From a virus, in the IMG/VR virus record IMGVR_UViG_3300027917_000083, positions 1-40,590 of that record: a DNA stretch of 40,590 nt; one strand, 5' to 3'. The notes beneath the pieces are model-generated. The model searched no databases and was not told the origin of the DNA. It was given only the letters and a program-made list of their open reading frames with translations. How positions within the stretch are numbered: position 1 is the stretch's first letter; the number at the start of each line of letters is the position of its first letter. Made by a program: the position numbers and the translations under genes. This document shows, piece by piece, positions 22,187 through 30,383 of this stretch.

Positions 22187-22974
22187 TTACGATTGACTGG
22201 GCAACCAAGATTATTTCGATCCCGACGACGTACCTGACTCCGCTTGGAGGTAGTGCTTACGAGTTGGATACCGATCAGTTCCGCCTTGACTTGAAAGACT
22301 TGGAGGACGACGAGGAAGGTATCATCTTCGAGGACACTCACCGGCACAACACCGAAGTTGTGTTGTCTGGTGTGACCTATGCTCGTACGTTCGAGATCAT
22401 CAACGGTTACACTGTCACGTTTCAAGACGGCCAATACTCGGTCAGCTTGACAGGATCGAACAATAACATCGCTGACGTGATGAACCTGAACCAAGTGTCG
22501 CTCCGGTCGAACAACTCGGCTGGTCTGCAAACCGTAGCCACTGGTGGCGGCGGAGGCGGAGGAGCGGCAGCGTTCGCTGGGTCGACGGACGGACAAGTCT
22601 GTATCCCCGGTCAAACATACAACATGCGGATCGTGTACCCTGATGCCCAATCCAACCCGATCCACGGGTTGTATGTCAACGGCATCCTGACTGGCTCCCT
22701 GAGCCCTCAGTTCGGTACCGGCACCGTCTGGACCTTCAACTTCACGGTCCCGGCTGGAGCAGACCCGTCCGACCTGATCCAAGTCTTCGTGGAGACCGAC
22801 GACTTGCCCGAACACATGATTTTCTCCGGAGTGGTTTACATCCCAATCGCCGCCGTGAACGCCAACGTGACCGATATCCAAACATCGGCCCTGGCTAAGT
22901 TCGTGACCGAGGATACTGGGGAAACCAGCCCGGCAACAGGCTCCGTGGCCGACCTGAGTGGAGGAACACCGTAA
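22183..22974 (+). CDS. Conserved phage structural protein (263 aa)
   Basis: Ribosome-binding site AGGGG and ATGA coupling. The N-terminal 110 residues match a motif set I recall in many environmental phage virion proteins: Ile-Asp-Trp-x-Thr-Lys-Ile-Ile-Ser-Ile-Pro, Tyr-Glu-Leu-Asp-Thr-Asp-x-Phe-Arg-Leu-Asp-Leu-Lys-Asp-Leu-Glu, Thr-His-Arg-His-Asn-Thr-Glu-Val, Ile-Ile-Asn-Gly-Tyr-Thr-Val, Ser-Leu-Arg-Ser-Asn-Asn-Ser-Ala-Gly. A Gly7 linker (about 122-128) joins a C-terminal beta domain that is probably variable between phages. Function in the particle unknown; often near tail genes. Confidence 0.7.
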   Translation: MITIDWATKIISIPTTYLTPLGGSAYELDTDQFRLDLKDLEDDEEGIIFEDTHRHNTEVVLSGVTYARTFEIINGYTVTFQDGQYSVSLTGSNNNIADVMNLNQVSLRSNNSAGLQTVATGGGGGGGAAAFAGSTDGQVCIPGQTYNMRIVYPDAQSNPIHGLYVNGILTGSLSPQFGTGTVWTFNFTVPAGADPSDLIQVFVETDDLPEHMIFSGVVYIPIAAVNANVTDIQTSALAKFVTEDTGETSPATGSVADLSGGTP

Positions 22975-23444
22975 TGGACCCTAGACTACCCCGCTGGATT
23001 ACGACTTCCTTGGGAATTCTTCTAAAACCGATCGTAGAAACGGACCTAGGCGTACAATTTTATATTGAAGGGGTCCACGAGGAGTCTGAGGGCGTTTTCC
23101 AGCAGGACTCCGTGGTCATGAGGGTCAACGGCCCTTGGTTCAATAACCGGACCGGCGAGGATCGAGTCGTTATCGAAATCATGCTGATGATTACCGACCT
23201 CATCACGACCAATGAAAACGCGTACAAGATTCTGAACGAAGCTGGTACGCTCGCAAATACACTTTCTGGAAACATCGCCATCAACCGGCACGGCGATGAA
23301 GACCCTGCCACCACTTATGGCATTCTTATCCCAGATCGGAACAGCCGGGAATTTGTGCGGGTTGTCAACTACGGGATGCTGGATAAAGACATGCAAGTCA
23401 AGCAGTGTGCCGTGATCGCAAAATACGAACTCTCTATCTGTTAA
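22974..23444 (+). CDS. Tail completion/terminator candidate (156 aa)
   Basis: TAATG overlap with the preceding gene. Small mixed alpha/beta protein with hydrophobic strands (Val-Val-Ile-Glu-Ile-Met-Leu-Met-Ile, about 64-72), a Glu-Asn-Ala-Tyr helix and a terminal strand Ala-Val-Ile-Ala-Lys-Tyr-Glu-Leu-Ser-Ile. Size and its place immediately before the tail tube genes fit a tail terminator, the gene normally found there. No sequence signature confirms it. Confidence 0.55.
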   Translation: MDPRLPRWITTSLGILLKPIVETDLGVQFYIEGVHEESEGVFQQDSVVMRVNGPWFNNRTGEDRVVIEIMLMITDLITTNENAYKILNEAGTLANTLSGNIAINRHGDEDPATTYGILIPDRNSREFVRVVNYGMLDKDMQVKQCAVIAKYELSIC

Positions 23445-23457
23445 GGGATAATACCTC

Positions 23458-24192
23458 ATGGCCAGAATCCAACTTCGTGACACCACCATCTTCATTCAAG
23501 ATGGTCTGTCTGGTACCGCCCTCGTCAATGACGTGGCGGGCATCGTTATCTCGGATGTCGACATTGATATCGACGCCGTAGCTCTGAACACCGACGTGAC
23601 CGATCAGGTTCCGGTTGGTGCTCGCTTCACCGCCGGTGACGCGACCGTTCACACCGTGACCGCTCGAACTCCAGGTTCGGGGACCACAACCAACATCACC
23701 TGGACGCCTGCGGCGACCGCGATCTTGGCTGAGGATGGAACCATCAACTTCCTGCCGCAACGCATCGAGATCAAGATCGGTGACGGCGACTTGAGCTGGA
23801 CCGAGGCTCGTAACTTTGAGTACGACCTCGACCGCGATCAACTCGACACCGTTCGCCAAGGCGAAGACGTGCCGGTCTCAGTTGACATGGCGTTCACCTT
23901 CGAGTACGTCACAACCGAGAGTGGCCAAGCCATCACCCCGGTCGACGCTCTCAAGCGAACTGGCGAAGCCAGCGAGTGGGTGTCGTCTTCAAGCGACTTG
24001 TGCGAGCCGTACGCGGTTGACGTTTACGTCATCCACAACGTGCCTTGCGGTACCGACTTCGACCAAGACTTCTTGTTCCCCGACTTCCGTTGGGAGTCGC
24101 TGGAATACTCGATTGCCGACGCGGCGATCAGTGTCAGCGGTCAATGCAACGTCACCGACGTTGTGACCACACGTGCTGCGAACATCACCTGA
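23458..24192 (+). CDS. Major tail tube protein, copy 1 (244 aa)
   Basis: Begins Met-Ala-Arg-Ile-Gln-Leu-Arg-Asp-Thr-Thr-Ile-Phe-Ile-Gln-Asp-Gly as does the next gene. The N-terminal variable part (about 25-95) is Thr/Val-rich beta; the rest is nearly identical between the copies and contains Lys-Ile-Gly-Asp-Gly-Asp-Leu-Ser-Trp-Thr-Glu, Val-Asp-Met-Ala-Phe-Thr-Phe-Glu-Tyr-Val and a Cys-Glu-Pro-Tyr-Ala-Val-Asp segment with Cys residues. Position between tail terminator and tail chaperone is that of the tube subunit. A 130-base run differs from the second copy at only one position. Confidence 0.8.
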   Translation: MARIQLRDTTIFIQDGLSGTALVNDVAGIVISDVDIDIDAVALNTDVTDQVPVGARFTAGDATVHTVTARTPGSGTTTNITWTPAATAILAEDGTINFLPQRIEIKIGDGDLSWTEARNFEYDLDRDQLDTVRQGEDVPVSVDMAFTFEYVTTESGQAITPVDALKRTGEASEWVSSSSDLCEPYAVDVYVIHNVPCGTDFDQDFLFPDFRWESLEYSIADAAISVSGQCNVTDVVTTRAANIT

Positions 24193-24235
24193 TCCGTAGC
24201 TTAACCTTTCACATCCTCTCAGGAGATACTACCTA

Positions 24236-24973
24236 ATGGCACGTATTCAACTTCGTGACACAACCATCTTCATCCAAGATGGTCTCAGCGGGACGGCGGC
24301 TACCAACGGCGTTGTAGCTGACTTGGCGACAACAGGTGCGATCGACACCATTGTCCTGAACACCGACGACACCGATCTGGTGCCGGTTGGTGCTCGCTTC
24401 CAGTTTGCAGGCGACTTGACCACGACCCACACGGTCACCGGTCGTACGCCTGCTTCCACTTCGCCGACGACCAGCATCGACTTCACGCCCGCCAAGAACG
24501 GAGCGTCTGGTGCTGCCGAGGCGATCACTTTCTATCCTCAACGCATCGAGATCAAGATCGGTGACGGCGACTTGAGTTGGACCGAAGCTCGCAACTTCGA
24601 GTATGACTTGGACCGTGACCAACTTGACACTGTGCGTCAAGGCGAAGACGTGCCGGTCTCAGTTGACATGGCTTTCACCTTCGAGTACGTCACAACCGAG
24701 AGTGGCCAAGCCATCACCCCGGTCGACGCTCTCAAGCGAACTGGCGAAGCCAGCGAGTGGGTGTCGTCTTCGGATGACCTTTGTGAACCGTACGCGGTTG
24801 ACATCTACGTCATCCACAACGTCCCTTGCGGAACGGACCAGGATCAAGACTTCCTGTTCCCCGACTTCCGCTGGGAGTCGTTGGAGTATTCGATTGCCGA
24901 CGCGGCGATCAGCGTTTCCGGACAGTGCAACGTTACGGACGTGGTAACCACACGTGCGACTGACATTGTCTGA
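24236..24973 (+). CDS. Major tail tube protein, copy 2 (245 aa)
   Basis: Tandem paralog of the previous gene with AGGAG ten bases before ATG. It differs in the N-terminal third (about residues 20-95, with Asp/Thr/Ala-rich changes) and a few positions near the end, and is otherwise the same. Two tube genes may build different zones or a mixed tube, as SPP1 does with two forms of one subunit; in this case the two forms are separate genes. A strong stem-loop follows its stop. Confidence 0.8.
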   Translation: MARIQLRDTTIFIQDGLSGTAATNGVVADLATTGAIDTIVLNTDDTDLVPVGARFQFAGDLTTTHTVTGRTPASTSPTTSIDFTPAKNGASGAAEAITFYPQRIEIKIGDGDLSWTEARNFEYDLDRDQLDTVRQGEDVPVSVDMAFTFEYVTTESGQAITPVDALKRTGEASEWVSSSDDLCEPYAVDIYVIHNVPCGTDQDQDFLFPDFRWESLEYSIADAAISVSGQCNVTDVVTTRATDIV

Positions 24974-24991
24974 TCCCGGTAACATCTTTCC

Positions 24992-25022
24992 GGAACGGTA
25001 ACACCCGACGTGTTACCGTTCC
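24992..25022. terminator. Perfect 13-base stem-loop after tail tube genes
   Basis: GGAACGGTAACAC (24992-25004) pairs perfectly with GTGTTACCGTTCC (25010-25022) around CCGAC. Only a weak T-rich stretch (AATTTCCTG) follows, so it may be a bidirectional terminator, an attenuator or an mRNA stabiliser that keeps tube message separate from the tail chaperone gene. Confidence 0.75.
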
Positions 25023-25057
25023 AATTTCCTGTTACTATTTTCACGGTGGAGTGAAAT

Positions 25058-25600
25058 ATGAAAATTGGTGGTATCCCTGTAACAAGTTCTGACGAGGTTC
25101 TTGTACTTCCCAGAGCCGCTGGACCTAATATCGTAATCAAGGCCCAGTGTGTAGACATGACGGATTACGAGGATATGTGTCCTCGTCCCAGATTGCCGCA
25201 GCGAGTGGTCAAAGGCGGAGTCGAAGGCAACCCCGACTCCCCGGCGTACAAAGCGGAGCTGACAAAGTGGGGTCAGCACCGTTTCGCGTACATGGTGGTC
25301 AACAGTTTGATCCCGTCCGAGATCGAGTGGGATCAAGTAAACCCGGAAGACCCTTCAACCTGCTCTAAATGGATTGACGAGTTGAAGGCGGCTGGACTGA
25401 ATGACGCTGAGTGTACGAGAATCATCAACTGTGTGTTGACTGCAAACAGTCTGAACGAAGCCAAGTTGAAGGAAGCCCGAGATGCTTTTCTACTTGGTCA
25501 GACGGTGGAGCAGGCAAGATCCTCTGGCCAAGACACAGAACAGCCGAATACGCCATCTGGGGAGCCTGCGAGCGACTCGGAATCCGACCCCCAGGAGTAA
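25058..25600 (+). CDS. Tail assembly chaperone, short form (180 aa)
   Basis: GGTGGAG six bases before ATG. N-terminal Gly-Gly-Ile-Pro-Val-Thr, a Lys-Trp-Gly-Gln-His-Arg-Phe-Ala-Tyr-Met-Val helix (about 70-82), a Trp-Ile-Asp-Glu-Leu helix and a second helix bundle (about 118-150), then a Ser/Gln/Asp-rich tail. This alpha-helical protein upstream of a tape measure gene, with an overlapping gene in the -1 frame, is the standard G/GT arrangement. The short form ends at 25600. Confidence 0.8.
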   Translation: MKIGGIPVTSSDEVLVLPRAAGPNIVIKAQCVDMTDYEDMCPRPRLPQRVVKGGVEGNPDSPAYKAELTKWGQHRFAYMVVNSLIPSEIEWDQVNPEDPSTCSKWIDELKAAGLNDAECTRIINCVLTANSLNEAKLKEARDAFLLGQTVEQARSSGQDTEQPNTPSGEPASDSESDPQE

Positions 25601-25734
25601 AGGACTCTTGGGACGAGTGTTCCGTAAAGACTCAGGCTATGGTTCTTGCGTACCACCAAGTGCGTACGCACGATGAAAATCCTGAGCCAAAGAAAACCGC
25701 TTCCTCATCAAAGGGACGTAAAGGTAGACGTTAA
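25489..25734 (+). CDS. Tail chaperone -1 frameshift extension (about 81 aa)
   Basis: The -1 frame stays open to 25734 and codes a conserved-looking block: Ala-Glu-Tyr-Ala-Ile-Trp-Gly-Ala-Cys-Glu-Arg-Leu-Gly-Ile-Arg-Pro-Pro-Gly-Val-Lys, then Trp-Asp-Glu-Cys and Gln-Ala-Met-Val-Leu-Ala-Tyr, ending in a basic Lys/Arg/Ser tail. No ATG or plausible internal start leads into it (GTG 25411 gives an unnatural N-terminus), so a programmed -1 shift on the short form fits. The best site I see is a T TTT CTA string at 25486-25492, not a canonical heptamer; the shift point, and so the feature start, is uncertain. The fused product would be about 225 residues. Confidence 0.65.
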   Translation, partial: STWSDGGAGKILWPRHRTAEYAIWGACERLGIRPPGVKDSWDECSVKTQAMVLAYHQVRTHDENPEPKKTASSSKGRKGRR

Positions 25735-26228
25735 TGGGACTGTTCAAATTCAACCCGGGCAACTTTAGAGGCATCACGGTCAACTTCCGTGCGTGGCTTG
25801 GAAGTCTCGACGCAAAGATGCAACTTGCAACTGAGCAAGCTGCCCGGGTTTGGTTGCGAGAGGCAGTTCAAAATGTGCCTGACTGGTCCGGTGCTTCTCG
25901 TGCTACCTTTGAACAGCTCGCCGATGCTGTAGGTGAGACTGTGGAAATCAACGTCGCTGCGAACGCCCCTGACCGTATTGCACTTGGGCGTATGAACAGC
26001 CGAGGTGGAATTGAACGCATTGGAAAAGCCTCGTGGAGATTCTACTACGAGAACAATCTTCGTTACCTTGCCGCCAACGAAACGCAGAGCGTGGCTGTTG
26101 GGGAGGCAGGTGTTAGGTGGGGTCTTATTGAGCCCACTCCGTACAACTTTCGTGACGCCGCTAATCAAGCGGCGGAGTCCTTCGTGGAAAACATCACGTT
26201 GCCTCGCATTGAGATTCAAAGTCGATAA
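25734..26228 (+). CDS. Tail/neck protein, HK97 gp10-like (164 aa)
   Basis: TAATG overlap with the chaperone frame. Contains Ala-Arg-Val-Trp-Leu-Arg-Glu-Ala-Val-Gln-Asn-Val-Pro-Asp-Trp-Ser-Gly-Ala-Ser-Arg-Ala, resembling the pattern of the HK97 gp10-like tail component (helix, then Pro-x-x-(S/T)-Gly-x-(S/L)-Arg), followed by short strands (Val-Glu-Ile-Asn-Val-Ala) and a Tyr-rich loop. Such proteins sit at the head-tail interface. Here, placed after the chaperone and before the tape measure, the position is unusual for gp10-like proteins, so the family call is moderate. Confidence 0.6.
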   Translation: MGLFKFNPGNFRGITVNFRAWLGSLDAKMQLATEQAARVWLREAVQNVPDWSGASRATFEQLADAVGETVEINVAANAPDRIALGRMNSRGGIERIGKASWRFYYENNLRYLAANETQSVAVGEAGVRWGLIEPTPYNFRDAANQAAESFVENITLPRIEIQSR

Positions 26229-29200
26229 TGGCTGACCAAGTACAAACCTTTTCGCTGAACACCGACCAAGCTGTCGCTGCTATGCAAGCGTTCGTGGCAA
26301 GCACGGACAAAGCCGCAGCTTCGGTTTCGCAGTTCGTGACAACGGCGAAAGGTGTAAGTGGGGTTGACCCATTCACAGGAGCGGTCAAAGGTGCTAAGGC
26401 GTACGGAGATCAGGTCGCCGAAACCACACGCAAAGCCAGCGATGGTCTGAAAAAGACCAAAGGCGAGATCGACAAGGTGGGGTTGTCTTGGCAAGCTGTC
26501 GGTCGTATTGTCCAGACCCAACTTATCATCCGTGGTATCAACGAGCTGCGTGACCTATTCTTCGAGGCTTCCGATGCGGCGGCGGAGTTCGAGATCACGC
26601 TTGCACGTATTGCAGGTATCACCGATGGTATTGATCTATCTAGCCTTGAGACTCAGCTCAAGGAAATTGCGGTCGCCGCTGGACGCGATGTAAATGAGGT
26701 AGCCTCTGCTGCTCTCGAAGCGTTCCAGAACGACATTGGTACGACCGAAGAAACAGTCAAGTTGCTTGGTGGTGCGATCTCCGACTTGGCTATCGTTACC
26801 CAGAGTGACTTCACGTCAGCTGTGAACACGTTGACGCCAATCATTAAAGCGTATGACCAAAGCCTAGAAAAAGCGACCGAGACTACAGGTAAAATCTTCT
26901 CGGCGATCGACTCTGGTATTATTGTGTTGGAAGACTTCAACGGTAACCTTGGTACGGTTACGAACCTCGCTGCACAATTGGAACTGCCGATCGAGCAAGT
27001 GTTCGCGGCGATCGCCACCGGTACGTTGGCCGGTGTTGACGCTACCAAGTCGATGACTCAGTTGCGTAACGTCTTGGTCAAGATGACCAAGCCTACAGAC
27101 GAACTGAAAGCAGCGTTCAACAAGCTGGAAGTCGACGGGTTCACGGACCTTATCAAGCAAGGTCTGAACTTCCGTGAGGTCATCGACGCGATCTTCACTG
27201 CGTTGGACAGAGACCCCGAGCGATTCGCTAAAGCCTTCAACACTATCCGTGCCCAATTGGGAGGTGTTGCCGCGTTGTTGGACCGGGACGGAGAGTTCGA
27301 GTTCGACCGTGTGCTAGAAGCCTCCGCCGGGTCCGCCGAGCAGTTGGCTGAGGCGTTGAAGTTGGTGAAGGACACCGACGCATTTGCAGCACAGGAAAAT
27401 GCGGCGGAGTTCAGTCGTCTTATTGCTGACATCGGTAAAGACACCTTGCAGATTAAGAACGTCCTGCAAGATTTCTTCATTGAGCTTATTCCCAACGTTG
27501 AGACTGCACGTGTAGCTCTTGGAGGTGCCGCTGCTGCTGCTGGTGTGTACGCTGCCAGCCTTGCTGGCATTGTTGCACTCGGCCCAGGTCTTGCTGTTGT
27601 TGGTACAATTGTTGCCTCTGCATTGATCGGTGTGTGGATCGGTAGAAACGTTGTTCAACCTTTGATCGAATACCAAGGTCGTGTTCGTGAGTTGGAGGGC
27701 GATCTATTCCGCATCTCCAGCCGAGAATACACCTTGGAGATCATCAAAGAGGAAAACGTTACAGAGATCGAGACTCTTAGAGAGGAACTTGAAAAGGTCG
27801 AGGACGGACTGCTTGGAGTTGACAAGGCGTCAGAAAAAGCATTCAAAGAAATGGTTGACGCATCGAACGAGGCGGCGGAAGCTATCGAAGACAACTTCGC
27901 CCGAGCCTTCACTCGTTTCGCGAGTGGGATCGACAGCGTTCTGGGCAAGGCCGAAGCGAAGATCAAGAACATCCAACAAGAATTTGAGGAGGCGAACGAT
28001 TCCGTTGCTGAGATTCAGCAAGAGATTGCGGAGTTCAACTTCCAAGAATCACTCAAAGGGTTGCCAGAAGCTACTCAACTGTTGAGACAACAACAACGTG
28101 CTGTTGAAGCCCAGTTCAATGCTCGTAAAGCTATCAACGACTTGGCCGCTGGTAAGATCACGCAAGAGGAAGCGGAAGCCGTTGTGGAGCTGGCACAACA
28201 GTACACCAAGGCGGCGGACGAAGCAGAACGGCGTGCGAAGGTCGATGAGCGGTTCCAAAAGGGATCGAAGCTACGAGCAGATGCTCTCGAACTTGAACTT
28301 GACCTCGCAGTCCAAATCCGAAACAACTTGAACGAAGCCGTTGGCGAAGACCTACAAAGTGGTCTCCGCGAAGCCGTGAACCTGTTTGACACTGTCAAAG
28401 AGGGTGCGGAAGCTCTACGCAAAGAGATGGCAGAAGCTCGTAAGGATGGCGTTGTCTCTCCGGACGAACAAAAGAAAATCGACGAGCTGAGGGCGTCTTT
28501 GAAAGATAAGTTCAAAAACGCAGCCGGGGCCGAAATCTTCGACGTGCTTGCGTTGGAAAATGAAATCAATCAGCTGACTGAGAACTTCGAGACCTCACTA
28601 GAGAACATCACCGTTGACTGGTCGTTGAACGTCGAGAACTTGCGACAAGAGATCGCCAACACCGACTTCACTGCTTCCGTGGAATTGTTGGACCAGGGAG
28701 CCGCTGCTGAGTCGCCTGAAATTCAGCAGCTTCAACAAGATGCTACCTCGTCCGCTGGTGCAACTCCAGAGGCGACCGATCAGTTCGTACGTGGTCTGAA
28801 CGAGATCATCATTCAACAAGAGACGTTGAAGAACAAGATCGAGGAGAGTGAGTTCGCCTTTAGCACCTTGACCGAGAAAGTCCAAGCGGCGGCGGATCGA
28901 AACTATCCAAGCATCCTTGACAAGTTGTTCACAACACAACAACCTGGGGATCAAGCTGTCACTGATAAGATCCTCGCAGACGTGACCGCGATCGGTGAGG
29001 CGATTGACAGAGACCTCACCTACGAGGAAGGTATCACGCAGCTCCAAGAGTTGAGCCGTCAGTCGGCGTTGTTGAATGAACAGAACATCAAGAACAACAT
29101 TCCTCTCCAACGGTACAACGAAATTCAACAGCAGATCAGCTTGACTGGAGAGAAGTTGATCGCACAGCAACAACTCCTGGCGACCCAGGGTGAATTTAAC

Positions 29201-29842
29201 CCAGAGTTGCTAGAGGAGGCGAAAGAGTTTCGTGCTGAGGCCGAGGCAATCGACAAGACGGAGATTTCTCCAGAAGTCGACGCTCAACCCATTGAGAATC
29301 TGAGCACCAAACTTGAGACAGCATCAGTCAATGCTGCCAGAACGGCTGTAAGCACTGCACAAATCACCCCGGCGGCGGGTCAGGCAAATGGAGCGGTTGG
29401 GACTTTGGACTCCACCACGAATTCCCTTGCCTCATCTGCCGACTCCGCTGCCGGGTCTTTCAACAATATGGCGGAAGCCGCGATCCGGGCCGCACAAGAG
29501 GCCGCTAACGCACTTTCTGCTGGAGCCGGGCAATTTGCCTACTCTGGCGGACAAGTTAAATATAGAGCAGCAGGTGGTGACAGCCGTGGTCAAGATACAA
29601 TCTCGGCTATGCTGGCTCCCGAGGAGTTCGTGGTGAACCCTCGCTCATCCCGAAACTTCTTCTCCGAGCTACAGGCTATCAACGGCCAAGGCGGAGGAGC
29701 GTCGTCGTCCGACTCCGGTGGGACGACAATTAACGTTGGTGACATCAACATCAACAATCCATCCCAGGTGCCCACACAGACCGCACGTGAGGTCGGGCAA
29801 TCTATCCAACGCGAACTCAGACGGAGAACGTTTAAGCTATGA
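26228..29842 (+). CDS. Tail tape measure protein (1204 aa)
   Basis: TAATG overlap. Longest gene here. Domain order: N-terminal helices (1-110), a TP901-type core with Ile-Ala-Gly-Ile-Thr...Ile-Asp-Ser-Gly-Ile-Ile-Val-Leu-Glu-Asp-Phe-Asn-Gly (about 120-390), a hydrophobic Ala/Gly/Val segment (about 430-475) that could insert into the host membrane during ejection, long coiled coils (about 490-1090, Glu/Lys/Gln rich) and a C-terminal Ala/Gly-rich piece. At about 0.15 nm per residue the tail would be near 180 nm. It guides tube assembly with the chaperone encoded upstream. No lytic transglycosylase or peptidase domain is visible. Confidence 0.9.
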   Translation: MADQVQTFSLNTDQAVAAMQAFVASTDKAAASVSQFVTTAKGVSGVDPFTGAVKGAKAYGDQVAETTRKASDGLKKTKGEIDKVGLSWQAVGRIVQTQLIIRGINELRDLFFEASDAAAEFEITLARIAGITDGIDLSSLETQLKEIAVAAGRDVNEVASAALEAFQNDIGTTEETVKLLGGAISDLAIVTQSDFTSAVNTLTPIIKAYDQSLEKATETTGKIFSAIDSGIIVLEDFNGNLGTVTNLAAQLELPIEQVFAAIATGTLAGVDATKSMTQLRNVLVKMTKPTDELKAAFNKLEVDGFTDLIKQGLNFREVIDAIFTALDRDPERFAKAFNTIRAQLGGVAALLDRDGEFEFDRVLEASAGSAEQLAEALKLVKDTDAFAAQENAAEFSRLIADIGKDTLQIKNVLQDFFIELIPNVETARVALGGAAAAAGVYAASLAGIVALGPGLAVVGTIVASALIGVWIGRNVVQPLIEYQGRVRELEGDLFRISSREYTLEIIKEENVTEIETLREELEKVEDGLLGVDKASEKAFKEMVDASNEAAEAIEDNFARAFTRFASGIDSVLGKAEAKIKNIQQEFEEANDSVAEIQQEIAEFNFQESLKGLPEATQLLRQQQRAVEAQFNARKAINDLAAGKITQEEAEAVVELAQQYTKAADEAERRAKVDERFQKGSKLRADALELELDLAVQIRNNLNEAVGEDLQSGLREAVNLFDTVKEGAEALRKEMAEARKDGVVSPDEQKKIDELRASLKDKFKNAAGAEIFDVLALENEINQLTENFETSLENITVDWSLNVENLRQEIANTDFTASVELLDQGAAAESPEIQQLQQDATSSAGATPEATDQFVRGLNEIIIQQETLKNKIEESEFAFSTLTEKVQAAADRNYPSILDKLFTTQQPGDQAVTDKILADVTAIGEAIDRDLTYEEGITQLQELSRQSALLNEQNIKNNIPLQRYNEIQQQISLTGEKLIAQQQLLATQGEFNPELLEEAKEFRAEAEAIDKTEISPEVDAQPIENLSTKLETASVNAARTAVSTAQITPAAGQANGAVGTLDSTTNSLASSADSAAGSFNNMAEAAIRAAQEAANALSAGAGQFAYSGGQVKYRAAGGDSRGQDTISAMLAPEEFVVNPRSSRNFFSELQAINGQGGGASSSDSGGTTINVGDININNPSQVPTQTAREVGQSIQRELRRRTFKL

Positions 29843-30357
29843 GTACAAAAATGAAGCGACAACAGGTCGAGAACGATTTGAAGGCCCGAGGCCGATTCGT
29901 TGTCGAATGTTTCGACAAGGACGGAAACAAGAAGTGGACCGAGGAGTTTCCGAACGGCATCGTGGACGAAGGTATCGAGTACCTTCTGGACGCAGGCTTC
30001 AACGGCGGCTCCCAGGTCTCGACTTGGTACATGGGCTTGGTCGACAACAGCGGTTTCACCGCGTTCGACAACGCCGACACAATGGCGTCCCACAGTGGTT
30101 GGACTGAGTCCACCGTGTACACCGAAGGCACTCGACCTGAGTGGACCGCCGGTGCTGCGGCTACTCGTTCGGTGACCAACTCGACGACCGTCGACTTTTC
30201 GATGAACGCTTCGGCGACCATCAAGGGTATCTTCGTCACTTCGGTCAACACCAAGTCGGGAAGCACCGGTACCCTTTGGAGCACCGCTGCATTCAGCTCG
30301 AACGCGACGGTCACCAACGGCGACACCTTGAAGGTGACCTACACCGTCTCTGGCTAA
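29839..30357 (+). CDS. Conserved phage tail-associated protein (172 aa)
   Basis: ATGA overlap with the tape measure gene. Sequence pattern: Trp-x-Glu-Glu-Phe-Pro-Asn-Gly-Ile-Val-Asp-Glu-Gly-Ile-x-Tyr-Leu-Leu-Asp-Ala-Gly-Phe-Asn-Gly-Gly, then Trp-Tyr-Met-Gly-Leu-Val-Asp-Asn-Ser-Gly-Phe, His-Ser-Gly-Trp-Thr-Glu, and a final Gly-Thr-Leu-Trp-Ser-Thr-Ala...Asn-Gly-Asp-Thr-Leu-Lys-Val-Thr-Tyr-Thr. This small beta-rich protein is found in many phages of various hosts, usually next to tail or fibre genes. Its exact place in the virion is not known to me. C-terminus is Ser/Thr rich. Confidence 0.65.
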   Translation: MSTKMKRQQVENDLKARGRFVVECFDKDGNKKWTEEFPNGIVDEGIEYLLDAGFNGGSQVSTWYMGLVDNSGFTAFDNADTMASHSGWTESTVYTEGTRPEWTAGAAATRSVTNSTTVDFSMNASATIKGIFVTSVNTKSGSTGTLWSTAAFSSNATVTNGDTLKVTYTVSG

Positions 30358-30383
30358 TCCCTAAATCATGATGGGAGAAAGCC

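Noticed and set aside
26228-29842. CRISPR, integrase, transposase or anti-CRISPR genes
   Set aside because: None recognised anywhere in the window: no spaced repeat array, no tyrosine or serine recombinase motif and no insertion-sequence ends.
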